64,000 nucleotides of DNA from Mollicutes bacterium. GTDB taxonomy: Bacteria; Bacillota_I; Bacilli_A; Izemoplasmatales; Izemoplasmataceae. The notes beneath the pieces are model-generated. The model made no database searches. It had not been told where the DNA came from and saw only the letters and a list, made by a program, of their open reading frames with translations. The stretch lies in NCBI GenBank assembly GCA_003558105.1, contig PWMS01000034.1, positions 49,482 through 113,481 on the forward strand, given 5' to 3'. Position numbers and translations under genes: made by a program. Every line of letters starts with the position of its first letter. The stretch's first letter is position 1. This document shows, in pieces, positions 18,924-28,196 of the stretch.

Positions 18924-19280
18924 TTAAATGATTTTGGTAAGCAAATCGTTTAAGCGTTCTTTTTCATCGTTAAGGTACAAGTACCCAACCAAGGCTTCAA
19001 ACCCTGTCGCCCATTTATATGTCTGTAAGGAAGCGTTTTTCGCCCGTCTTGTGCTGTCGCTATTGCGACCGCGTTTGACGATGGAAAGTTCCGTCTCACT
19101 TAGCATAGGCTTTATTTGGTTTAAAGCTTTCGCTTGGCCCTCTGCGCTTGTCAGTTTAATAACGTTTTGATGCAAGACATCGACATGATAATGCCCTTGT
19201 TCAATCATTTTTTGACGAACAAACGTTTCATATACGGCATCGCCTATATAAGCCAAGGTTAAACCATTATGTTGCAACAT
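18924..19280 (-). CDS. mrnC: Mini-ribonuclease 3 (23S rRNA 3' maturation)
   Basis: 118 residues. RNase III catalytic fold without a dsRNA-binding domain. LAYIGDAVYE contains the catalytic acidic residues, and KRGRNS and ALVGYLYL are further RNase III signatures. The start codon overlaps the cysS stop (TAATG), implying translational coupling. Confidence 0.93.
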   Translation of the reverse strand: MLQHNGLTLAYIGDAVYETFVRQKMIEQGHYHVDVLHQNVIKLTSAEGQAKALNQIKPMLSETELSIVKRGRNSDSTRRAKNASLQTYKWATGFEALVGYLYLNDEKERLNDLLTKII

Positions 19281-20614
19281 TAAAGAATGCCTCTTGCATT
19301 AAGCTTATCTCTTAAACGATCGGCTTTATCGAAATCCTTGTTCTTGCGAGCGTCATCCCAAGCCATGTAAATGGCTTTATCTGAAGCGGTCAACGGTGAT
19401 ACCCCAGGGGTCAGACCCAAGATTTTAAAGAACGTATCAAATAGATCAATCGCAGCTTTTAACGCTTTATCACTATTTTTACTGCGTAATGTTTGATTGG
19501 TGTATTTCACAAGATTTTGCAGCTCGGTAATGGCGTTAGCGGTGTTAAAATCAGCATCCATCGCATCCATAAATCTAAGCTCTATCGCTTTGAGATTTTC
19601 TGTAACCTCAGGAGAAATTTCCAATGACTCTGCTAAATCAAGATGGTAAAAGGATTGTTTATAAACACGTCGGATTTTTTGCCATTCGCGAACATAGCTG
19701 TCTAAAATTTCGTCGGTATAATTAATTGGACTGCGATAGTGCGTGCTTAATGTAAACAATCTAAAGCCCATATAATCAACATTTAAATCCTTGACTAAAA
19801 TCATCCGACCCTCGCTTTTAGACATTTTTTTATCATCGATATTAAGCTGGCCATTGTGCATCCAAATATTAGCGATATTATGCTGTTCTAAAGCCTTGGC
19901 TTGAGCTATTTCATTTTCATGATGCGGGAACTTAATTTCTGAGCCGCCCCCATGAATATCGATAGGGCCGTCAAAAATATCGTTGATCATCGCGACACAT
20001 TCCGTATGCCATCCTGGTCTTCCTTCGCCAAATGGTGAAGGCCATGTAATGCCAACATCGGTTTTTTTCCATAGTGTAAAGTCTAGGGGATTTTCCTTTT
20101 TCACATTGACATCAATGCGCGCCCCTTCTTTTAAGTCTTCTACTTTACGACCCGATAAAATACCATAATCTTCAATCTTACTGACGCGGAAATAAACATC
20201 CCCATCGACGGTGTAAGCATACCCCTTGTCGATGAGACGTTCTATATACGATATGATTGAGCTCATGTATTCTGTAACACGTGGGGCTAGATATTTTGTG
20301 GAACTACCAACTCTGGCTGCGTCTTTATAAAAGGCATCGATAAATTTTTCTGCGACTTCTTTTTCTTCCATTTCGTCTTCGATGGCTTTTGTAATGACTT
20401 TATCGTCAACATCCGTAAAATTAGACACAAAATTGACGGTATAACCTTTGTATTCGAAGTATCGTCGAACCACATCAAAAAAGATAACGGGACGGGCATT
20501 GCCGATATGAATGTAGTTATAAACAGTAGGACCACAGACATACATATTAACCGTATCTTTATGCATTGGTTTAAATTCTTCTAAGTGGTTACTTAGTGAA
20601 TTAAAAATTCTCAT
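19280..20614 (-). CDS. cysS: cysteinyl-tRNA synthetase
   Basis: 444 residues, slightly shorter than Bacillus CysS. Class I motifs HIGN (in YIHIGNARP) and KMSKSEG are present, with zinc ligands MYVCGPTVYNY and the FPHHENEIAQ segment near the active site. Charges tRNA-Cys. No T-box leader is present in the short upstream region; instead there is an extended -10 promoter. Confidence 0.97.
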   Translation of the reverse strand: MRIFNSLSNHLEEFKPMHKDTVNMYVCGPTVYNYIHIGNARPVIFFDVVRRYFEYKGYTVNFVSNFTDVDDKVITKAIEDEMEEKEVAEKFIDAFYKDAARVGSSTKYLAPRVTEYMSSIISYIERLIDKGYAYTVDGDVYFRVSKIEDYGILSGRKVEDLKEGARIDVNVKKENPLDFTLWKKTDVGITWPSPFGEGRPGWHTECVAMINDIFDGPIDIHGGGSEIKFPHHENEIAQAKALEQHNIANIWMHNGQLNIDDKKMSKSEGRMILVKDLNVDYMGFRLFTLSTHYRSPINYTDEILDSYVREWQKIRRVYKQSFYHLDLAESLEISPEVTENLKAIELRFMDAMDADFNTANAITELQNLVKYTNQTLRSKNSDKALKAAIDLFDTFFKILGLTPGVSPLTASDKAIYMAWDDARKNKDFDKADRLRDKLNARGIL

Positions 20615-20652
20615 AAAACTTCACCTTTTCTTTGTTCTATTGAAACATACCT

Positions 20653-20661
20653 ATTGTATCA
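20653..20661 (-). promoter_or_regulatory. extended -10 promoter for cysS
   Basis: Minus-strand TGATACAAT about 40 nt upstream of the cysS start; the TG dinucleotide at -15/-14 compensates for a weak -35 (TTTATG, 17-bp spacing). Confidence 0.45.
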
Positions 20662-20702
20662 TATTCGCTGACTTTCATAAATGTAAATGTCTTAGAACCG
20701 TC

Positions 20703-20737
20703 TAAAAAAAAAGCAGGAGAGCTATGCCCCTGCTTTA
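20703..20737 (-). terminator. terminator after the cold-shock gene
   Basis: AGCAGG/CCTGCT stem (20712-20717, 20729-20734) with further inner pairing, followed on the minus strand by nine T. Located directly after the csp stop. Confidence 0.85.
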
Positions 20738-20746
20738 ACTGTTAAT

Positions 20747-20947
20747 TCATGAAATTTTTTCTACGTTTGATGCTTGTGGTCCACGATCGCCTTCAACAAC
20801 TTCAAATTCGACTTTGTCGCCTTCATTTAAAGTTTTGAACCCTTCTTGATTGAGGGCACTGTAGTGGACGAAAATATCGTTACCTTCGTCTGAAGTAATA
20901 AACCCGTAGCCTTTTTCTGAATTAAACCATTTTACTGTTCCAGTCAT
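20747..20947 (-). CDS. cold-shock domain protein
   Basis: 66 residues from the ATG at 20947 ([17 protein letters not shown]), the normal length of CspA/CspB. RNP1 (KGYGFI) and RNP2 (DIFVHY) nucleic-acid-binding motifs are intact. An earlier ATG at 20992 would add 15 residues and lies on the -10 element, so it is rejected. Monocistronic with promoter and terminator. RNA chaperone of the single-strand-binding OB fold. Confidence 0.96.
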   Translation of the reverse strand: MTGTVKWFNSEKGYGFITSDEGNDIFVHYSALNQEGFKTLNEGDKVEFEVVEGDRGPQASNVEKIS

Positions 20948-20983
20948 GTAACTAAAAATCTCCTTTTTCTTTTTGATATTGTC

Positions 20984-21012
20984 ATTATACAATGATGAAA
21001 TGAAAAATGCAA
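20984..21012 (-). promoter_or_regulatory. promoter of the cold-shock gene
   Basis: Minus-strand TTGCAT (21012-21007), 17-bp spacer, TATAAT (20989-20984), giving a leader of about 30 nt, much shorter than the long thermoregulatory leader of E. coli cspA. Confidence 0.6.
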
Positions 21013-21021
21013 ATATTTTCC

Positions 21022-21489
21022 CTAAATTAAGCCAATTGCTTTTTCCAATCGCTCGTTTAAGCGCGTTTTTCCCATCAAATTCATCATCTGAGGTAGGTCA
21101 GGACCATGCATCGTACCACTGACCGCAATTCTAATTGGCATAAATAGCATCTTGCCTTTCATACCTGTCTCTTTGCCGCTTTCTTTGATCAATCGTTTTA
21201 AGTCATCTGGTTGTATGTCAGTTAAGTCGGATAACTTCTGTTTGAAAGTTTCAAGTAGCGCTTTAACCCCTTCTTGTTTTATAAATGTTAAAGCTTCATC
21301 CTCAATTTTAAACGTTTGATTAAAAAATTCATGATATAAATTTACGATTTGTTGGCCATAAACCAAACGATCCTTGAAGACAGTAATCAAACTTTCAAAC
21401 CAGGTCTCATCCTGGTCTTGTCCGATACCTTGGGCTTGTAAATACGGCATACATAGCGACAACGTCTCAGCAATGGATAGCTTTTTCAT
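21022..21489 (-). pseudogene. gltX: glutamyl-tRNA synthetase, C-terminal part (after in-frame TAA)
   Basis: 155 codons that continue the gltX frame directly after the TAA at 21492-21490. This part is the helical anticodon-binding domain: KLSIAETLSLCMPYLQ at its start and MFMPIRIA-type motif ([22 protein letters not shown]) near the end, as in intact GluRS. The codon after the stop is ATG, so re-initiation on UAAAUG is possible, but no Shine-Dalgarno site precedes it. Either a disrupted gene, a sequence error, or a naturally split synthetase; see the upstream half. Confidence 0.75.
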
Positions 21490-22446
21490 TTATTGGTTAT
21501 TGATAAAGTATAATTTGTCTTTATCAAATGTCGCTGGTGAGGTGGATAATTGATTTTCATCAAACAGTTCAACCAGTTTTTCTCGCGGTTGTATTTCTTC
21601 ATCGCTTTTGGGAGACCAGCCTAAAAGTGCGATAAAATTAAACATCGCTTCACTTAAAAATCCCATGGTTTTATACTGTTCAATATACTGAATAATCGAT
21701 TGGTCTCTTTTCGATAGTTTTTTGTGTTGTTCATTGACAATGAGTGTCATATGACCATACCGTGGCGGTGACCAACCAAAAGCATCCATCACCATCAATT
21801 GTTTGGGGGTATTGGTAATATGATCTTCGCCTCTTAGTACATGGGAAATAGCCATGAGATGATCATCGACAGCACAAGCAAAATTATAAGTTGGGATGCC
21901 ATTCCTTTTTAAAATAACCCAATCGCCGACATCCTCACTTCTAAATGTGACATCGCCTTTGACGATATCATCGAAGGTATAAGTCGTATGATCGGGTACC
22001 TTGAAACGAATGGTGTGTGGTTTATCTTGGTCTGGTTTGCCTAAACATTTGCGAGAATAATGCAAGTTGGATTCACCGCGTTTTTTCATGTCTTCTCGTT
22101 CTTGTTCAAGTTCTTCAGCGCTACAATAACACTTGTAAGCCAGTCCTTGATCCAGTAACATCTGTGCATATTTTTGATAGATATCTAGTCGTTTTAGTTG
22201 TTGGTAAGGACCATAAGACCCTTCTTTATCAATGGATTCATCCCAATCGATGCCTAGCCATTTTAAATAACTCAGCTGACTTTCTACACCGGTTTCGATG
22301 TTTCTTTTTGTATCGGTATCTTCAATTCTAACGATAAAAGAACCTTGATGTTTTTTGGCGAACAGATAATTAAAAAGCGCCGTTCTAGCATTACCGATAT
22401 GCAGGTGTCCCGTTGGGCTTGGTGCGTATCTAACTCTTACAGACAT
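21490..22446 (-). pseudogene. gltX: glutamyl-tRNA synthetase, N-terminal catalytic part (ends at in-frame TAA)
   Basis: 318 residues from the ATG at 22446 ([19 protein letters not shown]); an ATG at 22461 lies within the GGAGGT site and is rejected. Both catalytic signatures are intact: HIGN and KLSKRD. The frame stops at TAA (21492-21490) after YFINNQ, where homologous synthetases continue with an aromatic residue and then the anticodon-binding domain. One substitution (TAT or TAC to TAA) explains the break. With the downstream half the protein would be about 474 residues, normal for GluRS. GluRS is normally essential, and this promoter is excellent, so simple decay would be surprising. Confidence 0.85.
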
Positions 22447-22477
22447 GTTGTTTACCTCCATCTATAACTTCTCATTC

Positions 22478-22506
22478 ATTATAGTTGATTTTGGGTTTAG
22501 TCTCAA
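22478..22506 (-). promoter_or_regulatory. gltX promoter
   Basis: Minus-strand TTGAGA (22506-22501), 17-bp spacer, TATAAT (22483-22478), 32 nt upstream of the gltX start and after the rpsI terminator. Confidence 0.75.
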
Positions 22507-22513
22507 GCGTCAA

Positions 22514-22541
22514 TAAAAAAAGCACAGTGATGTGCTTTTTT
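22514..22541 (-). terminator. terminator after rpsI
   Basis: AAGCACA-TCAC-TGTGCTT stem followed on the minus strand by six T, 12 nt after the rpsI stop. Confidence 0.85.
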
Positions 22542-22549
22542 GTGAAATA

Positions 22550-22945
22550 TTAACGTTTTGAGAATTGTGGGGCACGGCGTGCTTTTCTTAAACCGTATTT
22601 TTTTCGTTCTATTTCGCGAGGATCTCTCGTGAGTAATCCAGCTTTTTTAAGCGGTTTACGATAATCAGCGTTTACTTGGAGTAAAGCGCGGGCAATACCT
22701 AAACGGATTGCGCCTGCTTGGCCGTTAATGCCACCACCAGTAACGGTAACTTGGATATCAAAGGTTTTTTGATTCTCGGTCAATTCTAATGGTTGAAAGA
22801 CATCAAGGCGTGTCGCTGCGGAAGGGATATAATCTTCAAATGTACGACCATTAACGGTAATAACACCTTTTCCGGGCTTCATAATGATGCGTGCAATTGA
22901 ATTTTTGCGGCGACCAGTTCCAATATAACTAACAGTTTCTGCCAT
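22550..22945 (-). CDS. rpsI: 30S ribosomal protein S9
   Basis: 131 residues ending in the conserved basic tail [11 protein letters not shown], whose C-terminal Arg contacts P-site t[15 protein letters not shown] at the N-terminus is typical. Paired with rplM, 13 nt downstream of it. Confidence 0.98.
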   Translation of the reverse strand: MAETVSYIGTGRRKNSIARIIMKPGKGVITVNGRTFEDYIPSAATRLDVFQPLELTENQKTFDIQVTVTGGGINGQAGAIRLGIARALLQVNADYRKPLKKAGLLTRDPREIERKKYGLRKARRAPQFSKR

Positions 22946-22958
22946 TGTTTGTTGCCTC

Positions 22959-23393
22959 CTAACCTTTCAACTCGAAAACTTCAGGCCCTTGTGCTTGGTG
23001 TGGATGTTCTGAAGTTTCATAAACAAAGAGTTTTTTACCTATTTGACGACCGAGTTTGTTTTTAGGTAACATGCCTTTTACAGCAAGTTCTACCATACGA
23101 CAAGGATGTTTCTCATTCATCACGGCAGCCGAGGTTTCCTTTAATGCTCCAGGATACTGTGAGTGTGTGTAATATTTCTTTTGCTGCCATTTCTTACCAG
23201 TAAGCTCAATATCTTTGGCATTGATAATAATGACATAGTCTCCACCATCGACGTGCGGGGTGAAGGTTGGTTTATGCTTTCCGCGTAATAAAGCTGCGAC
23301 TTCGGTTGATAAGCGCCCAAGTCTTTGACCTTTCGCGTCTACCACAAACCATTTACGTTCAACCGTTTGGTTGTTCGCCATGTATGTTTTCAT
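22959..23393 (-). CDS. rplM: 50S ribosomal protein L13
   Basis: 144 residues from the ATG at 23393 ([20 protein letters not shown]), preceded by AGGAGG at 9 nt; an ATG at 23420 lies upstream of that site and is rejected. In Bacillus rplM-rpsI follows truA; here it has moved next to gltX and metG. Assembly protein of the 50S subunit. Confidence 0.97.
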   Translation of the reverse strand: MKTYMANNQTVERKWFVVDAKGQRLGRLSTEVAALLRGKHKPTFTPHVDGGDYVIIINAKDIELTGKKWQQKKYYTHSQYPGALKETSAAVMNEKHPCRMVELAVKGMLPKNKLGRQIGKKLFVYETSEHPHQAQGPEVFELKG

Positions 23394-23461
23394 AATGCGT
23401 AGCCTCCTATATTTTCTCATAGTCGGGCTATAAGGGAGATTTCTGAAATGTACCGACGTAT

Positions 23462-23490
23462 ATGATAGCTTATTTACTATTAAATGTCAA
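23462..23490 (-). promoter_or_regulatory. promoter of rplM-rpsI with short leader
   Basis: Minus-strand TTGACA (23490-23485), 17-bp spacer, TATCAT (23467-23462). The roughly 60-nt leader before rplM holds an imperfect hairpin (CTTATAG..CTATGAG) and could be an L13-type autoregulatory leader, but I cannot establish that by eye. Confidence 0.7.
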
Positions 23491-23513
23491 ACTTTTTAAT
23501 GGTTTTTTTCGTG

Positions 23514-25451
23514 TTATTGAACCCCATCGCCTGGGTCGAGATTATTGACGGTTAATATTTCTAAAGTTTGCTTATTAGAGCCAGCTAAAAGCATACCTTC
23601 ACTCTGTTCACCACGTAGGCTAACAGGTTTTAGATTGACCACAACCACAACCTTTTTCCCTTCTAAGAATTCTGGGGTGTAATGTTTCGCGATGCCTGCG
23701 ACAATTTGACGCGGTTCTTTTTCACCGGTATCAACCTTGATGACGAGTAATTTATCCGCATTGGGATGAAATTTAGCCGCGATGACTTTACCAATCCGTA
23801 AATCGAGCTTGTTAAAATCTTCTATGGTCGCAAGGTTGTCTTCATCCACAGGGGTAATCTCTGGGTCATCTTCTCCGCGAATGATCGCGCTAAGTGCTTC
23901 GATTTCTTTTTCGGCATCCAATCTTGGAAATAAAGGTGTCGGTTTTTTAACCACATGAAATTCTAAGATTTCGCCAAAAGATAGTGACGCCCAAGTTTGA
24001 TATTTATCTGCGACACCTAATTGTTTGAAAAGACCTTGGGAAGCATCGAGTAAGAGTGGTTTTAAAAGCACACCGATGATGCGCAAGCTTTCGGCTAAAT
24101 GATACATCACATTTTGTAATTGGGGCTTTTGAGAGGTATCTTTGGCTAAAATCCATGGGGTGGTTTCATCAATATATTTATTGGTTCTGGAAATCAAGCG
24201 CCACAAATCTTTAATCGCTTCGCTAACTTTGAAATTCTCCATATTTTCTTCGTATGTTTTGATCGTGGTTTCGACTAGGTCTTCAAGTTCTTTATCGGCT
24301 TGGTGGCTTATCTCATCTTGACGTGTGATGTTGCCTTCGAAGTATTTATTGATCATCGAGATGGTACGATTGAGTAAATTACCAAAATCGTTGGCCAAAT
24401 CATAGTTGATCCGTTCAATAAAACTATCCGGTGAAAAGACACCGTCGCCACCATAAGGAAGCTCACGTAAAAGAAAATAACGCAACTCATCAAGGCCGTA
24501 TTTGTTGATGATTGTATCGGGGTACACTAAACTGCCTTTAGATTTACTCATCTTGCCTTCTTTGCCTTGATAAAAACCGTGGGCGTGGAGTCTGAAATTA
24601 ATAGGAATATCTAGGGCCATTAACAATATGGGCCAATAGATTGCATGGAAGCGTAAAATATCTTTTCCCGTAACATGGACAACTTCATCGCCGTGCCAAT
24701 ATTTTTGGAATTTTTCATCGTGATCCGTACCGTAACCCAACGCGCTAATATAATTCGATAACGCGTCAATCCAAACATAAACAACGTGTTTGGGGTTAGA
24801 AACAACTTTGATACCCCAATCGAAGGTCGTCCTTGATACACTGAGATCATTTAAGCCTTGTTTAATAAAGTTAACGACTTCGTTTCGCCGTGTCTCAGGG
24901 GTGATGAAAGCGGGGTTTTCTTCGATAAAATTAAGCAATCTCTTTTGGTATTTACTTAGTTTTAAAAAGTAAGATTCTTCTTCCAATAAGTCCGTCTCTC
25001 TGCCGCAATCCGGACAGGTATGATTTTCGCCAAGCTGACTATCGGTGAAGAAAGACTCGCAGGGCATACAGTAATAACCTTCATAATGACCCAGATAAAT
25101 ATCGCCTTGGTCCAACAGTTGTTCAAATATTTTTTGAACTACCGTCTTATGTCGCTTTTCCGTGGTACGAATAAAGTCATCATACGATATTTCCAAACGA
25201 TCCCAAAGCGCACGGGTTTCTTCAGCCATTTGTTTAACGTGATCGATGGGCGCAATGTTTCTTTCGTCCGCAACGGTTTCAATTTTTTTACCGTGTTCAT
25301 CCATACCGGTAAGATAGTAAGTGTCATAGCCTTTTAAATCTTTATAGCGACGCAAGGCATCACAAAGGACCGTTGTATAAGTATTGCCGATATGCAGTTT
25401 ACCGCTAGGGTAATAAATTGGGGTTGTAATGTAGTATGTTTTGCGACTCAT
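23514..25451 (-). CDS. metG: methionyl-tRNA synthetase (with C-terminal tRNA-binding domain)
   Basis: 645 residues from the ATG at 25451 (MSRKTYYITTPIYYPSG); an earlier GTG at 25460 lies in the GAGGAGTG site. Class I signatures HIGN (KLHIGNTY) and KMSKSKG, a zinc knuckle (CMPCESF then CPDCG) and a C-terminal EMAP/Trbp111-like domain starting near FNKLDLRIGKV. Charges initiator and elongator tRNA-Met. Last gene of the tmk-holB-ricT-rsmI-metG run; no S-box or T-box is visible. Confidence 0.97.
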   Translation of the reverse strand: MSRKTYYITTPIYYPSGKLHIGNTYTTVLCDALRRYKDLKGYDTYYLTGMDEHGKKIETVADERNIAPIDHVKQMAEETRALWDRLEISYDDFIRTTEKRHKTVVQKIFEQLLDQGDIYLGHYEGYYCMPCESFFTDSQLGENHTCPDCGRETDLLEEESYFLKLSKYQKRLLNFIEENPAFITPETRRNEVVNFIKQGLNDLSVSRTTFDWGIKVVSNPKHVVYVWIDALSNYISALGYGTDHDEKFQKYWHGDEVVHVTGKDILRFHAIYWPILLMALDIPINFRLHAHGFYQGKEGKMSKSKGSLVYPDTIINKYGLDELRYFLLRELPYGGDGVFSPDSFIERINYDLANDFGNLLNRTISMINKYFEGNITRQDEISHQADKELEDLVETTIKTYEENMENFKVSEAIKDLWRLISRTNKYIDETTPWILAKDTSQKPQLQNVMYHLAESLRIIGVLLKPLLLDASQGLFKQLGVADKYQTWASLSFGEILEFHVVKKPTPLFPRLDAEKEIEALSAIIRGEDDPEITPVDEDNLATIEDFNKLDLRIGKVIAAKFHPNADKLLVIKVDTGEKEPRQIVAGIAKHYTPEFLEGKKVVVVVNLKPVSLRGEQSEGMLLAGSNKQTLEILTVNNLDPGDGVQ

Positions 25452-25468
25452 AAGTCTCACTCCTCAAA

Positions 25469-26338
25469 TCATTCCTGGTTGTTTTCTTGGTTGTTTTGTT
25501 TATATCTTTGATAGGCCATATATACAACATTTTTCTTCAGTGACCTTAACTTAGCTACTTTTTTAATAGCGTCCATTTCGCTTAAACCGTCTTCAATCAA
25601 CAGCTTAACATGTTCAATCATATCTTCTTGAGAAAGATTATCCAAAGCTTGCGCGCCTTCGATAATCAATACGATTTCACCTTTTAATATAGGTATTTTA
25701 TCATAAGCATCGAGACTGGTTTCAATAATCTCTTCATACATTTTTGTCAGTTCTCTTGCAATCGTCAACTTGCGTGCACCAAAGACCTCATACATATTCT
25801 TCAAAGTTGCATGCAAGCGGTGGGGTGCTTCATAAAATATCAAGGTGAACGACTGGGATGCTAAAGTTTTTAATACCTTCGTTCGCGCGGTATTTTTTTG
25901 CGGTAAAAAACCATAAAACAAAAAAGGATGGGTAGCTATCTCACTCAAACTAACCGCAGGGATAAGCGCTGTAGGTCCAGGGATGGCGCTGATATGATAG
26001 CCTTTTGATTTGATGGCTTTGATAAGATTTTCTCCAGGATCACTAATCAAAGGCGATCCCGCATCGCTAATTAAACAGACCGATGCACTATGTTTCAAAT
26101 CGTTCAATATCCCCTCAAGACGAGCGGTTTCATTGAATTTATGAAAGCTTTTAAGTGGGGTATCAATTGCGTAGTGCTTTAATAATTTTGCGCTGGTTCT
26201 GGTGTCTTCGGCATAGATGACTTGTGCTTGTTTTAGGGTATCTAAGGCGCGTTTGGAAATATCATCTAAATGGCCGATGGGCGTGGCAACCAAATACAAC
26301 GTCGGTTTGGTTTCCACAAAAGTTTTTTGACGGCGCAT
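25469..26338 (-). CDS. rsmI: 16S rRNA (cytidine-2'-O-)-methyltransferase RsmI
   Basis: 289 residues. Tetrapyrrole-methylase-type SAM fold: LYLVATPIGHLDDIS at the N-terminus, EDTRTSAKLL, SDAGSPLISDPG and IPGPTALIPAVS are all RsmI hallmarks. Methylates C1402 of 16S rRNA in known family members. The C-terminus ends in an Asn/Glu/Gln-rich stretch. Start at 26338 has GAGGTGATTAA. Neighbour of ricT and metG as in Bacillus. Confidence 0.95.
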   Translation of the reverse strand: MRRQKTFVETKPTLYLVATPIGHLDDISKRALDTLKQAQVIYAEDTRTSAKLLKHYAIDTPLKSFHKFNETARLEGILNDLKHSASVCLISDAGSPLISDPGENLIKAIKSKGYHISAIPGPTALIPAVSLSEIATHPFLFYGFLPQKNTARTKVLKTLASQSFTLIFYEAPHRLHATLKNMYEVFGARKLTIARELTKMYEEIIETSLDAYDKIPILKGEIVLIIEGAQALDNLSQEDMIEHVKLLIEDGLSEMDAIKKVAKLRSLKKNVVYMAYQRYKQNNQENNQE

Positions 26339-26355
26339 TTAATCACCTCAATCGT

Positions 26356-27204
26356 TTATGCATCCGCGGTGTTTGAATCTTCAACAAAATCTAAGTTATC
26401 GTACTCTTCAATCTCGACTAGTTCATCGACATGGTAGTATTTGACGGTTTCGGATAATTCTACTTTGACGGTTCTTTCTAGAAGGTTGATTGATATGACT
26501 TTTCCAGACCCGTCGTTGGTTTTAACACGACTCATCAATTTAGGCATCCCTTGTCTTTGTTCACTGTATGTATCGTCTTCATAGCGAATACAACAAAGTA
26601 ATTTTCCACACAGCCCAGAGATATTTGATGGGTTTAACGAGAGGTTTTGGTTTTTAGCCATCTTGATTGATACCGTTTCAAATTCACCTAAGAACGTATT
26701 ACAACAAAGCAAATAACCACAAGGTCCAATACCGCCTAAAAATTTCGCGCCATCTCTTGCGCCTACTTGTCTTAATTCAATGCGAACACGAAATTCATTC
26801 GCTAAATCTTTAACCAGTTCACGAAAATCTATACGACCCTCAGCATTAAAATAGATAATGAGTTTTGATTTGTCCAATGTATATTCAGCATCCAGTAATT
26901 TCATCTCTAGATTATGCTTTTCCACATACGATTTACACAAGGTCATAATTTGTGGAACTTCGGTTTGATTCGTTTGATCTTTCGCAATATCCTCATCGTT
27001 GGCATGACGAATAATTGGTTTGAGTTGTGCGGTGAGTTCTTGATCATCAACAACTTTTTCCGTCTCCATAATTTCACCGATTTCTAAACCTCTAATCGTC
27101 TCTACAACAACCAAATCACCAATTTCAAAAGAGAGATTATTAGGATCAAAATAATATTTTTTACCGGCCTTCTTAAAGCGAACGCCGACAACTTTATTAT
27201 CCAT
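26356..27204 (-). CDS. ricT: PSP1 domain regulatory protein RicT/YaaT
   Basis: 282 residues. The PSP1 domain carries the cysteine motifs PCGYLLCC (Cys162, Cys167, Cys168) and LCGKLLCC (Cys199, Cys204, Cys205), matching the Fe-S ligands of B. subtilis RicT, a member of the RicA-RicF-RicT (Y) complex that promotes RNase Y-dependent mRNA processing. Neither ricA nor ricF is in the window. It overlaps the 3' end of holB by 8 nt, so it is co-translated with it. Confidence 0.9.
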   Translation of the reverse strand: MDNKVVGVRFKKAGKKYYFDPNNLSFEIGDLVVVETIRGLEIGEIMETEKVVDDQELTAQLKPIIRHANDEDIAKDQTNQTEVPQIMTLCKSYVEKHNLEMKLLDAEYTLDKSKLIIYFNAEGRIDFRELVKDLANEFRVRIELRQVGARDGAKFLGGIGPCGYLLCCNTFLGEFETVSIKMAKNQNLSLNPSNISGLCGKLLCCIRYEDDTYSEQRQGMPKLMSRVKTNDGSGKVISINLLERTVKVELSETVKYYHVDELVEIEEYDNLDFVEDSNTADA

Positions 27205-28186
27205 GGCTTTGCCTTCTTTCTACATCCAACATCAAATTATCGAAAGCCAAGCGCAAATTGATATAGCTGGCTTGTCGTACTTTAATCATTAACATCCGTT
27301 CCAAAATAGCGATCAAATCGTCGAGTTCAAAACGGTTTGCACATGCTTCAATTAAATCGACATCGCTGGGAAACGTGAGTTGTTGTCGATTGTTTATTCT
27401 ACCATAAATCAAATCTTTTTGGTAGTAGATAAAAATCTCCAAAAGTCGGGTGGCTTGTTCTTTGTCATCCAAAAGTGCGGCAACGTCTTTTTGAAATACC
27501 AACAAAGGAGAACCATCATCCACGATACTTTGATAAACAGCTCTGACCGCATCCATTAGCTCTTCTATCACGATATTGTCCAAGAGCATTTTAGCTTCAT
27601 GAAAGGTACTCTCTAAACGCGCAGCCAAACGACTGGTTTCAGGTGGGTACCCAGCTTCTAGCAATTCCTTTTCTAGATGGTCGTCTTTTGGACGTTTAAA
27701 ATGGATATTTTGCGAACGAGATACGATTGTTGGCAATAACTTGGTGGTTTCAGTTGCAAGTAAAATACCGTATATATCTGGATGGGGTTCTTCTAAAAAT
27801 TTCAATAACGTGTTTTGCGCATAGGCATTCATAGTTTCAGCTTTTTTTATGATATAAATCTTAGGACCAACTTCTACAGCGGTTTTTGAAAACTCGACTT
27901 GTAGTTGTAAAATATCGTCTTTGACAATGGTTGCTTTTTTAGGCTCAATCACGATAACATTAGGATGTGTCTGATGAACGATTCTTTGACAATCATTACA
28001 CGAAAAACAAGGCCGTTGGTCTGCCTTGCATAAAAGTTTGCTTGCAAGGTAAAGGGCGGCCTCAAATTTCATCTTTCCAGCATCGCCTTCAAAGATATAT
28101 GCATGGGATAAGCGATTCATCTCATAGCTATTATCCAAAAGACTAATCGCTTCTTTTTGCATCATTTTGAGATTTTCAAAGTCCAT
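27197..28186 (-). CDS. holB: DNA polymerase III subunit delta'
   Basis: 329 residues from the ATG at 28186 (MDFENLKMMQKEA), preceded by AAGGGGGA; an earlier ATG at 28213 overlaps tmk. AAA+ clamp-loader subunit with the zinc module RPCFSCNDC and a P-loop that is degenerate (EGDAGKMKFE), as usual for delta-prime, which does not hydrolyse ATP. The sensor segment LLKFLEEPHP is clear. Located directly after tmk as in most Bacillota. Confidence 0.93.
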   Translation of the reverse strand: MDFENLKMMQKEAISLLDNSYEMNRLSHAYIFEGDAGKMKFEAALYLASKLLCKADQRPCFSCNDCQRIVHQTHPNVIVIEPKKATIVKDDILQLQVEFSKTAVEVGPKIYIIKKAETMNAYAQNTLLKFLEEPHPDIYGILLATETTKLLPTIVSRSQNIHFKRPKDDHLEKELLEAGYPPETSRLAARLESTFHEAKMLLDNIVIEELMDAVRAVYQSIVDDGSPLLVFQKDVAALLDDKEQATRLLEIFIYYQKDLIYGRINNRQQLTFPSDVDLIEACANRFELDDLIAILERMLMIKVRQASYINLRLAFDNLMLDVERRQSHG

Positions 28187-28196
28187 AAAATCCCCC

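Noticed and set aside
20615-20702. T-box or other riboswitch upstream of cysS, gltX or metG
   Set aside because: Upstream regions are too short and lack the T-box specifier and GGTGG-type bulge; ordinary promoters are seen instead.
21490-21492. Alternative genetic code to explain the gltX stop
   Set aside because: The codon is TAA, and TAA ends many normal genes here (tuf, rpmJ, cysS, oraE), so reassignment is not tenable. UGA is also a normal stop (tatD, surE).
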